A program made the translations under genes and the position numbers. A stretch of DNA of 64,000 nucleotides from Sinotaia quadrata (Eukaryota; Mollusca; Gastropoda; Architaenioglossa; Viviparidae): contig CM054182.1 in the NCBI GenBank assembly GCA_028829895.1, forward strand, positions 61,597,379 through 61,661,378, in the 5' to 3' direction. The notes beneath the pieces were generated by a model. The model searched no databases. It was not told the origin of the DNA and saw only the letters and a program-made list of their open reading frames with translations. Each line of letters begins with the position of its first letter. Position 1 is the first letter of the stretch. Positions 38,750-49,506 of this stretch are shown in pieces.

Positions 38750-39440
38750 GATGCAAGTGTTCAAAGCAAGTTCATTTTAGATGTTTGAGTTGTGACAAGG
38801 AGAGTTATGAGTTCAGTTGGGAGTTTAGCATAAATGTTTGGTTTGTGACAAGGAGAGTTATGAGTTCATTGTAGATGTTTGGTTTGTGACAAGGAGAGTT
38901 ATGAGTTCAGTTGGGAGTTCAGTGTAAATGTTTGGTTTGTGACAAGGAGAGTTATGAGTTCAGTTGGGAGTTCAGTGTAAATGTTTGGGTTGTGACAAAG
39001 AGAGTTCAGTTGGGAGTTTAGCATAAATGTTTGGTTTGTGACAAGGAGAGTTATGAGTTCAGTTGGGAGTCCAGTGTAAATGTTTGGTTTGTGACAAGGA
39101 GAGTTATGAGTTCATTGTAGATATTTGGTTTGTGACAGGAGAGTTATGAGTTCATTGTAGATATTTGATTTGTGACAAGGAGAGTTATGAGTTCATTGTA
39201 GATATTTGGTTTGTGACAAGGAGAGTTATGAGTTCATTGTAGATATTTGGTTTGTGACAAGGAGAGTTATGAGTTCATTGTAGATATTTGGTTTGTGACA
39301 GGAAAGTTATGAGTTCATTGTAGATTTGGTTTGTGACAAGGAGAGTTATGAGTTCATTGTAGATATTTGGTTTGTGACAGGAGAGTTATGAGTTCATTGT
39401 AGATATTTGGTTTGTGAAAAGAAGAGTTATGAGTTAAGTT
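38750..39440 (+). repeat. Minisatellite with two alternating unit lengths (about 41 and 52 bp)
   Basis: The core tttggtttgtgacaaggaga / gttatgagttca is constant. Linkers switch between gttgggagttcagtgtaaat and ttgtagata. It has about 15 copies and lies 1.4 kb after the CLEC16A stop. Confidence 0.95.
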
Positions 39441-42400
39441 TGGAAGTAGCAATAATTCTCAGGTTTGAACATCTTGGTATATCTCTACTATAATATAATG
39501 ATGTAACATAAGTTGGAATATGATATAAAACAAGTTTGGATATGATATAAGTTTGAATATAATTTAGTAAAGCAAAACGGTTTTCTATCTTGTCAATGGC
39601 ATGCTTTTCTGGTTAATCCCAGTTTAAACATTGAATGATTACCACCAACATATTGACTTTGTATGTTTCTACAAGCCTGCCTTAGATAGAAAGTTAAACG
39701 CATAGCTGAGCACATTTACAGCATTTTTAAAGTTTCACTTGGGCTTTCATTGCTTAAAAAAAGCAGCCTTGTCTGAGGTCTTTTTAATTCTAGTGTACAG
39801 TTTAAAATGAATTAAACTTATTAAAGTTTAAATTTATTTTGCATACAGAAAAGCCATATGCAAGTTGTAAGTAATGTTTTGCAGACTATTAATAGCAGAA
39901 ATGTTCAAGACCTTAGCACATTTAATACAGCACATAGTTTTATCAATATAACAAGGTGGGTTTTTTTTTTTTTTTGGTTTTTTTGTTTTGCTCCTGAGAA
40001 TCATGTTAAATCAGAGTAGAGGTGCACTCTTTTTTATTTGCTGTTTGAGAATAGTACAGTTTCAGGAGCTTAGAGTTTCATCGAGAACTAGTTCATGGAT
40101 AATTTTTCCCATATCTAATCACTTTTGAGGAAGATATAATTGTCTGACACTGTGATTTACAATTAAAACATTGATAATCTCTATGATATATCATTGCCAT
40201 CAAAATAACTTTGTTTGGGGGATCTTGTATTCCATTTGCCATACATTTTTCTCTGATGTACACTTTTTTCATGCTCACCCACTCTAAATTCCATCTTGTA
40301 TTGTATTTTGAAATAAGCATCTTCATTTACAAAAACATGATTATGAATTATACTAGATATTAAACATTGCTAGTCATTAGAAACGTAAACATTAAATTGT
40401 GTTAATATTTATTTCTCAAGTATATAGACATTTAACTCAAACTAAGTTTAGTGTTTTCTAGGAGTTATGAAATTTCTGTGGCTTTTAATTTTAAAAAAAT
40501 TGAGTAGAGGCTCTAAATTCTTTGTAAATTATTTATGATTTTTTTTATAACTTGAAACCTGTATTCGTTAGTATATTCATTTTGAATGTGATGATGGGTA
40601 GACTCATGTAAAACACTACAGTTGGATGTAGTGTGCAGATTTTGATAAATTGTAAATGTAAAAAGTAGTTTTGTGAGCAGAAGTGCAGTTTACCAAGTGT
40701 GAAATGGCTTGATAGTTCTTTATTATTGATAATTATAATTATTTAATTCTCTGACTATGAAGCTGTTCGTAAAGCTGCAACTCCAAGACCATAAACAGGT
40801 CAGTGTTACATAATGGGTGATGACACGATGGACAGCAAATGCACTTTACAACCCATCTTTATATTTAATTTCAGCAGTTATTTTTGTTATATTTTTCTTC
40901 AAACATTAGCATCATTCGAACCGGTGCATTTTGCTGCAAGAGTGATCTCAATTACAGAGTGACACTCTATTTATGTATTTAATTATTGTATCCATGACCA
41001 CATACCCGTTCAGTGCAATAGATCCAGTTAAAGACAGTAAATATATTGCAGAAAAGGAAAGACCATCACAGCAGTTTAAAAATTAAATATAATAAGAAAA
41101 AAAATTTGGTCAAAATTTAAGACTAGAAAATATCAGTTTTGCTCTCCATGGAAAATAGTTCAAGCGACTTGGTGATATTTCAAGTGCAATATGTATGAAG
41201 ATTTTGTTTGGGGTTTTTTTTCCTGCCTCCAATTTACTTTTGGTAACTGCTGTGTAATTATTTCAAGTTTTTTCTGGTAATAGACTGTCATAAATTGGTG
41301 GTTATTGTTGTTATATTGTTGGGTCACGTTCAAGTAATAAATGGCGTGTGAAGGTGAAGAGTGTATGTGTGTACATGTAAGGGTGTGTGTCTTTGTCTGC
41401 AGGCTTTTGTCTGTGTGTGTGTGTGTGTGTGTGTGTTTGTGTAGTATATACATTTATAAGAAGTCCACAAAAATATATATACAATAAATTATGGTCCCAT
41501 CCATACATACCTCCTCTCCCACATTCCAAAGCACATTGTTAGCGTTGTGCGATTTCAATTTGGTGGAAGTAAGTGAGAAAAGTGTTGGATGTAATAAGCA
41601 CTAATAGTACATGTATATAATGTGCTTTTGTATATACCATAAATATTGTAAAATGGTGAATAGATAAAAGAAACTGTGCTCTTTTGGACAAGTGAAGTTA
41701 TTCATATCTGAGCTGTGTAATGTACAATTCTTTACTGAAATTATCTGTTGAGGATAAGTTCACTACATCCACATTCTATAGAGATGGACAATTTTTATAT
41801 TCATAAATTGTTAGTTATATCAAATGAGTATTTAAAAACATTATTTTTAAGTTTGGGTTTCTTGGTAAGGTTGTTGGGTTTTTTATACTTACCAGACTAA
41901 ATTTCCAGTCTTGTTTTACTGTTGTTTTTTTAATTATTAAATATGTAACTGTAAAAGAAAAATATTACCTTTATTTCTCATATGGGACAAGTTTTAATTT
42001 GAACTGCTCAGGTTCTTACAAAACATGATTTAAACGCAAGTCAAATTAACTGCATTTCCTAATAAGGAAAGTAAAAATAGCCGACTAAACTTTTGGATAC
42101 ATTATCCTTATGATATTGATAGCGTGACACTTCTGGGCACCCTTCACTTGTTATGATTATTATTTATGAATTAATAATGCAAAACTAATTACAAGTGATC
42201 GAGAATCTTAATTTATAATTATTATTAATAATTCTTCCACAAGAACAACATATCTATCACTTGGTGGATTATAAGGGTGTCATAAAACTCTACTCTTTAT
42301 ACAATACTAAGATAGACGTTCTACTCTCACATAATATGTCTCCAGGTGGAGACTTGTTTTATTTATATTTAACGAAACCCCACATTATTACTTCAATATA

Positions 42401-42455
42401 AGGTTTTAATATTTGTGTAAGAAGATTAATAAATTTAACAATCAAATATACAACA
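39441..42455. other. Intergenic, no gene recognised
   Basis: AT-rich sequence with a T-run at 39961-39975 and (GT)n at 41411-41435. It may include distal CLEC16A 3' UTR. No coding signal on either strand. Confidence 0.5.
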
Positions 42456-42457
42456 TA

Positions 42458-42643
42458 CAGTGGAACCATGCGATAATGCGCCCTGCTCTAACACGAATTC
42501 AGATATAATACAGTTTTGGCATGGCGCCCGAAATTTCGTATATTTATTGCACATATTGCAAAACCCTGCACTAATGTGACCCCGCTATTAACACGATCCG
42601 ATTTTATGGACCCCAATTATCACATTATAACGAGGTTTCACTG
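42458..42643. mobile_element. pogo/Tigger-like MITE, 186 bp
   Basis: The left end CAGTGGAACCATGCGATAAT and the right end, read on the minus strand, CAGTGAAACCTCGTTATAAT, are imperfect terminal inverted repeats. The element is flanked by TA on both sides (42456-42457 and 42644-42645). The TIR type and TA target fit non-autonomous pogo/Tigger-like elements of the Tc1/mariner superfamily. There is no coding capacity. Confidence 0.8.
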
Positions 42644-44240
42644 TATGAATATAATCAAACGAGCGTTGACATTTACATCACTTCACAACAATTTGGAGTA
42701 AAAGTTATTACTTATTCAGTTATCCTAGCAAATAGCATAGACATCAGCAGTCAAATTAACATATATATATATATAATCAAGTTCATAGATATTGTTTCAT
42801 CATGGAGTTTTAGAGAGATAATTATAGTCAATGTACGTAAACTTTTCAATATGGCAGCGGTCGCTGGCATATGTTCACAATCACATGGTTTGCAACAAGT
42901 CACTTCTTTCTTGTTAGGTGACAGTCCAATGTACCCCTTCTAGGCACGTTACACAACTGTTCCAGAATCTTTGATGCACTTACAAAGCTCAGTATGGCAA
43001 ATCATCCAGAACTTCAAGTGTGCTACCAAAGCACATGACAAGAAGTGTAAAAATAATCTTTCATGAATTCTCGAGACCAAATTCAATTTCTATCATATTG
43101 GCTCTTGAACAGAATTCACAGGAATCAACTTACAGTAATACATTTACTGATAAGTTCGACGATAACACTGGATACACACACCAACATAATCGAGTAGAGT
43201 ACAGTAGTCACTGCAGTCTGAAGCAGATACAAAGTTGCAAAAGAAAGAAGGGTGTGCTCCTTTCTGCAAAAGTCAAATTAAGGCAGCGCTAATGTCAGGC
43301 ATTTTTCATCTCTAAACTTCATTCTCAACTTACAAATCCTGCAACATTATTCATTAGCCCGATACACACACAGCATAAGAAATATAGAATCTATCAAAAT
43401 TCACAAGTATAATGTACAATGTAATCAAATTAGTGAACATAAAATAATGATTCAATTACATAAAATGTTTTCCAATTCAAAACATAGATCAATTGCAAAC
43501 ATGTACGAAAATATTCCAAGTCAATTCTTCCTTTATTACTCAGTTAAATTGCCATAAGCTAACGATCACCTTAATGACCGAAATCAAAGTGATTAGAATA
43601 TAGAACTTTCTTCAACAAAATAAATTTATGTCTATCCCCATTGGATGAAGTTGTTTTGAACAAGTGTGAGATTATTAGTCAGAAAAACTACTCATCCGCT
43701 TGGAACTGGTTTGGATTGCATCAGCAAGTTCTAGCATATTCTCCACCTGAGTTGTTTATTCCAACTCTGGCACTTTACAAAAATATCATCATAAGCAGTG
43801 CCCAAGGTCGGGTCACGTTAACATTGGCAACAAATAAATAATTATTAAGTTTAGAAAGCAGGATAGGCAAATTTACTCCCTACAGATAGCATACATATTT
43901 AATGCATTTAGGTACGTAATTTGTAAGAGAGTGAAAATTTTGAAGCCTAAGCTGTTTCGTAACTTTATCCAGTCAAATTTAACGCTTTCAAGGCAGTGAT
44001 TCATATATTATAGGACCCATCTTTTAAAAACGGTCTCTCCTTTGTCGAAGACTCTTGCCGTGTCAGATGTGAAACTAGACGATACTTGTGGTCGTGTGGA
44101 TTGAAAAGTGATAGCCGGTCGAAGGTTTTCAAGAAAATTCGCAACTGGGACCAGTTCATTCGTTTTCAGTCCTCCCACCCACCCCACTCCTCCTGTCTTA
44201 TAACCCAGTTCTTGCGCATGCGCGTTGTACTGTTGAGCTC
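42644..44240. other. Intergenic; dispersed repeat copy 2 and unassigned element-like sequence
   Basis: Bases 42930-43420 are related to 22795-23300. The remainder to about 44240 is more GC-rich at its right end (43990-44240). A 135-codon minus-strand frame at 44008-44415 overlaps a tandem repeat and shows no domain. Confidence 0.4.
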
Positions 44241-44244
44241 CTAA

Positions 44245-44360
44245 GGACGATTTGCAGCAATTAGTTGTGTACATAGGACGAATTACAGTAATTAGTTGTA
44301 TACAGCGAGTTCGTAAAGACGAATTGCAGTAATTAGTTGTGTACAGCGAGCGCTTGGCAG
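44245..44360 (+). repeat. Three-copy tandem repeat, 36-45 bp
   Basis: gcagtaattagttgtgtaca recurs with variants (gcagcaattagttgtg, acagtaattagttgta). Confidence 0.85.
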
Positions 44361-44799
44361 TTTTCACTCTCGTTTCGATTATAGTACTCTTGTTAAAATA
44401 AACATTGACACGCACGCAGCGTGTTCAAATGTTTCATTATTATTGTTGTTATTATTTTCGTTGTGTTTGTGTGAAAAATTGAGCTCCATAATTCATACCA
44501 CGCATTTCAAATCATTTTAGTTCTGTCCTGATAATAGATTGCAAAACAATTTTAGTTCTTTCCCAATTGCATGCAGACAAACAAAGATTTATTTAGAGAT
44601 TTTATTTGTATCTTTTTTCTTCTTTAGCGATTATCTGTCTTTATATTTTCACATGACTTTACTTTCCTCGTTGAATACAAAAAAAACCAAAACAATCTTC
44701 GACCTGTGGGAAACTAAAATGTTTGGATTTGATGCTCCTCCCAACCACCACCACCCACACTTCGCTTATTTGTCACAACAATTCATTTTTGGCGCAATC

Positions 44800-44990
44800 A
44801 AGTTTTCACTAATACAATGATCTGGTAACACCATGTTGATATTAGTTCATTTTTTAGCGCAATCAAAATAATACTAATACAGTGATCTGGTAACACCATG
44901 TTGATTAGTGCAACTTTGGTACAATCAAGTTTTCACTAACACACTAAACGCGTGTTTATTACTGCATCCCTCGCACAATCAAGCTTACAC
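44800..44990 (+). repeat. Two-to-three-copy repeat, about 65 bp
   Basis: caatcaagttttcactaata, gatctggtaacaccatgttg and variants recur near 44796, 44862 and 44925. Confidence 0.8.
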
Positions 44991-45089
44991 TAGTACTTTG
45001 ATTTTGTAAACTCAAGTATTGAATACGTACATGCTTCTTTCAAGTCCTAATATACAATATTTTCAGCCAATGCGTGCAACTTAGCATCT

Positions 45090-45115
45090 CTCTCTCCCTC
45101 TCCCTCTCCCTCTCT

Positions 45116-45147
<32 letters not shown>

Positions 45148-45153
45148 CCCTCC

Positions 45154-45193
<40 letters not shown>
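45090..45193 (+). repeat. (CT)n then (AC)n compound microsatellite
   Basis: Pyrimidine-rich CT tract 45090-45171 followed by ACACAC to 45193. Confidence 0.9.
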
Positions 45194-46023
45194 AATCAGC
45201 CTTTATAATTTGCACGAACATCTGTTATGTCGAAGTGAGATTTTATGTCGTTTCCTCATTTCCACGAAAATCCCTAGCTAACAGGTGACCTTTTTTCTTG
45301 GGTTGTTTTTTTGAATACGTGTGTGTGTGTGTGTGGGGGGGGGGAAGTGGGTAGTAAGAATGATCACGCTTTGCCTATTATTGATAGGGTCAAGGTTGTT
45401 TTTGATTTTGTTTGAAAGAAAGGTTAGGGTTATGATTAGCTGCAAATAAAAAATAAATGCGTACACTAAAACTGTTTATATTGAGAGTTATGTCCCCATG
45501 TAGTCATTGAGAGTTATGTCTTCATGCACTCATTTACTGTACATCTAGGACAGAAAAGTAGTCCTAGACATAATCAGCAGGGACAATATTTTTTTTAAAA
45601 TAAAATTTTGGAACGGTATGGGGTAGAGTGCGGATTTTCACTGGCTGCGAAAAAGAAAAACGACCTTCACCTTACAGAGAATAACACCAGCAGAAAACTA
45701 TCTCAAATTACCTTACTGATTCCGACCTTACAGTAAAACTGGCCGTTTTATCAGGGTTGTCATCTTTGCGAGTAAAAAGTCTTCCTTGTGAACATTTTGG
45801 ACATCTGTACTCGACAGGAAGTCCCAACATCTCCGTACAGAAATGTCGTGGGCCTCTGATGTGTATGAGAAATCTCTCACAGTATACCATGTTGCCAATA
45901 ACATTACAGCGCAGGTGTAAAAATTAATATTGCATTAATTTTGAAAGCTTAATTTATCTTGTCTGTGTAGAATGTAAGATTGTATTTTTGTTTCGTAAAC
46001 CCCTCTTCCTGAATGAGCCCGTC
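45194..46023. other. Intergenic, unassigned
   Basis: Contains a GT run and G run at 45319-45345. A 60-codon minus-strand frame (45708-45890) has a CPKC motif but no second half of a zinc ribbon. No supported gene. Confidence 0.4.
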
Positions 46024-46509
46024 CAGGCCGCCTTAACAGCATTATAGCCCCACGGGAAAAGAGTGCCCCTACTTACACAACGACCAGGAATTAAAATGTA
46101 AATGATCGATAAAATTAAACATATATTTATTGGTATTTCCAATATTAAAAGACACGCTAAATACTGGGTGGCCCAAAACTACCTTTTTGATTTGAGATTT
46201 GAAGAATGTTGCTATGTTGAAGGAGGACATTTGATTTTGAGCATCTGAGAGATTAAATTGTTTATGTTTATGTTAACAGGTATAACGAATTTCCCGCAGT
46301 TCTAGTGTCGAATTTTCAAATAAATAATCTACGTGATAACTGTAAACCTACTTTTGGGCCACCCTGTATAATCAATTTCCAATAATAAATATTTATACTA
46401 TACTATTTATTGACATCAAATCACAACATACAAAGATTAGCATGGAGCCCCTTTGTTCATGAGGCCCCGGGGCAACTGCCCAGCTTGCCCATGCATTAAG
46501 ACGGCACTG
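46024..46509. mobile_element. hAT-type non-autonomous element (host of a nested MITE)
   Basis: The left end CAGGCCGCCTTAACAGCATT and the right end, read on the minus strand, CAGTGCCGTCTTAATGCATG, are imperfect inverted repeats. Flanks AGCCCGTC (46016-46023) and AGCCCGCC (46510-46517) match at 7 of 8 bases, which is an 8-bp hAT-type target duplication. It has no coding capacity. Its interior is interrupted by a mariner-type MITE. Confidence 0.65.
46164..46366. mobile_element. mariner-type MITE, 203 bp, nested
   Basis: The left end CTGGGTGGCCCAAAACTACC and the right end, read on the minus strand, CAGGGTGGCCCAAAAGTAGG, are near-perfect inverted repeats. TA flanks both ends (46162-46163, 46367-46368). 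This TIR is typical of mariner-like elements. There is no transposase. It lies wholly inside the hAT-type element, so it inserted later. Confidence 0.85.
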
Positions 46510-46589
46510 AGCCCGCCTCCTCCCATGTTTTTGTTTTATAATTCAGTGTAAAATAAATAAACTCCACAAAATATACAGAAACATCTATT

Positions 46590-47345
46590 GATCTAATGTG
46601 GCCTTCATACCCAGTCTTCACCAAGCAACACAATCCTAGTTTTATTATCGGACAAAGTGGCCTTCATACCCAGTCTTCACCAAGAAACACAATCCTAGTT
46701 TTATTATCGGACAATGTGGCCTTCATACCCAGTCTTCACCAAGCAACACAATCATAGTTTTATTATCGGACAAAGTGGCCTTCATACCCAGTCTTCACCA
46801 AGCAACACAATCATAGTTTTATTATCGGACAATGTGGCCTTCATACCCAGTCTTCACCAAGCAACACAATCATAGTTTTATTATCGGACAATGTGGCCTT
46901 CATACCCAGTCTTCACCAAGCAACACAATCATAGTTTTATTATCGGACAATGTGGCCTTCATACCCAGTCTTCACCAAGCAACACAATCATAGTTTTATT
47001 ATCGGACAATGTGGTTTTACGTAAAGTCAGCCCAGTCAGAGTTTAGTCATATGACAATGTGCCTGCCATAGTGTTGTTATGCCTGTACATGTTATTAGCA
47101 CATTCATAGTTTTGTTATCGGTCAACATGCTTGTCACAATTTTTATTACACAAAATATGCCTGTCATAATTTTGTTATCGGACAATATGCGTGTACATGA
47201 GTTTAGCACAGTCATAGTTTAGTTATAAGACAATGTGCCTGTCATATTCCTGTTATCGGACAATATACCTGTAGATGTGGTCAGCACAATCATAGTTTTG
47301 TTATCGGACAACATGCCTGTCATAATTTTTTTTAATCAAACACGT
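46590..47345 (+). repeat. Minisatellite array, 60-bp unit (left part)
   Basis: About seven regular copies containing gtggccttcatacccagtct and tagttttattatcggacaa run to 47010. More divergent relatives (gttatcggacaatatgcctg) continue to 47345. The LTR element interrupts the array and relatives resume at 55654. Confidence 0.95.
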
Positions 47346-48893
47346 TGTCACAGTCTGATAAAATTGTCCGACTTCGTGACCCACTTGCCTTGTTTACTTC
47401 AAATTCGAATATTTGAAACCCTTGGCCCTTTGTTCAAAGCTTCCTTTTTCTAGGTGCTTCTAGAACAGGTCAAGATGTTATGTAACTTTAGGACCATTGT
47501 CCAGTTCTCGAACCAACCACATGCTTTGCGAACAGTCACGTGATACGCAATATACCTTTCTATATATGTACCCACACGCTTCCGCTCCCTCACTTCGAGC
47601 ACATTTTAGCTAATTCCATCAGCTTACTCGGGTCGTGAGAGGCAGCCGGCGCCATAGAGAATCAAGGTACCCTTCGACTTCTCTCAAAAGGTATCATTTT
47701 ATTTAATAGTATTTGCCTATGTATTGTTTAAGTATGTATTTGTGCTATGTATTATATGATTTCCATATACACTTGAGCATGGTTCAGAGAAATAGCTGAA
47801 AACCTATATGTTACGGAATATAAATTTATTGTAACCATTTTTCCATTTCTGTACTTTAATTTATATTGTTTTAATTCACTAAGAGCCAGAATGCTGCGCT
47901 CGATATGAATTCTTCATGTAATTCAATTATTGCGTGTAATTTTAATTGTAAATTGTGAAGCGCTCTGTCGGTTTGAATTACCTCTTTGTATGAACATTAA
48001 TTTAACGTTGTATCTATTTTATTGCTTCATACGTCATGACTGTTAAATGGAACACATGTGAGACGATTATATTTTTTCTAAATCTAATTGTAAGCGACGC
48101 GAGGTCGAAACTCTTTGTTCAGCGCATTTAATTGAGCCATGCCTAGGTAGGACCTGTTAGGTTGAGAATTATATCCAAACACGTTGCATCCACAGGTCGG
48201 CTCATGGTTCATGTTCACCCATGCCTCACCTGCATTAGCTTATTGGTGTAAGCGTGTCGAAATCCACTCTGAGGGCCATGCTGCAAAAATTCCAGTTCCT
48301 AGCCACTAACAAAGGGACATCATTCCTTATGCACCACGTGTGTCGTTAAAGGGGGACTGAGGGAACGAATCAGCATGACTGAGTGTTGAGACCAAGGATA
48401 CAAGAATAGAGCTAAGTGCAAAATCAAGTGTACAGATCTCAAAGGAACACTTTTCTGGCAATTTAGATTGACAAAAATCAGGCATAGGCGCGTAAAGACA
48501 GAGTGAAGACTATTCGCGTTGCATTCGATTTATTGTTAATTTGTTAAACTTTATTAAATCTTATTTTCTTTGTTAATACCTCTTAGTAGTTGATTTCTAT
48601 GCACAATAGACCAATTAGATTAATTCTTAGATTTGAATGGGGGCGGATGAGCAGAAAGATTGATGACGAGTGCATATTAATTTAGAGGGATTTAACTGTT
48701 TTCAAATCTAGCTAAAAGTTCGCAGTTTATTAGTCTGTAAATTTGTCGTCTGAACTACAAGACGCACTTTTGATTAGTCAGATAATAAATTGAGCAACCA
48801 GTCTGCGTAGAATATGAGAGGAAGAATTAATTATATTTAAAGTCTTTTAATTATTCTAAGCAGGGTCTTTAAATAAATACTGGAAACGTAACA
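47346..48893 (+). repeat. 5' LTR, 1548 bp
   Basis: It begins TGTCACAG and ends ACGTAACA (TG...CA). A TATA-like TATATATG at 47561 and AATAAA at 48872-48877 could serve as promoter and polyadenylation signals. The U3/R/U5 borders are not determined. Confidence 0.95.
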
Positions 48894-49506
48894 AGTGTGG
48901 GTCGTCGCGGGATTGATATGTATTAAATTGTAAATTGTAACATTTTTATACATAGGGCGCATCATAACCTAGAAACGAACGAACGAACAGAATTGCCAAT
49001 TGTTCTTTTGATTTTTGTATTACTGATTTTCTTTGCTTTTGTTGTGACATGTGCATGTATTCTTTTGCAGAGTAGCGTGCATGTTAGTTAATATATGTTT
49101 AAGCGTAGTTAAGCATTATGTTAGCTAATTGAATGACTTATTTAGTATTGTGTTACTGAGTACTTCATTGTGAGGAGTCGAAGGTTATACCGCCAGCTAG
49201 GAGAGTTATCGGTAATAACAGACTTCGGACTATTATATTTAGGGTGCTAGATATAATGTGTAATGTTGTATGGTAGGAGCCGTGACATTACGAAAGTCTT
49301 GGAACAGCGGACACTGTGACAAGCAGGTGAAACGTGTAAGAGTTAACGCGTAATTTATTTCGGAAGGTGTTCTGAGTAAATTAAATAATTTTTGTAAGGT
49401 TGTAGCCTAAAAGTTATTTTCGGGATAAGCGGAGTTATCGCCGACGGTTAAAACACACAATTCACGAGATACATTCTTATTGTAGCCAGCGCGCTAAGAC
49501 AGTAAA
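48894..49506 (+). other. Retrotransposon leader with candidate primer binding site
   Basis: A TGG four bases after the LTR (48898, TGGGTCGTCGCGGGATTG) is in the expected place for a tRNA-primer binding site. I could not name the tRNA. The rest is a non-coding leader up to the ATG at 49507. Confidence 0.5.

Noticed and set aside
44008..44415. 135-codon minus-strand frame
   Set aside because: Part is repeat-encoded (44245-44360). No domain.
45708..45890. 60-codon minus-strand frame with a CPKC motif
   Set aside because: Only one half of a possible zinc ribbon, no partner exon and no recognised family. Could be a fragment of a mobile element.
48898..48915. Naming the primer tRNA
   Set aside because: The site partly resembles several tRNA 3' ends (Pro, Ser), none convincingly by eye.
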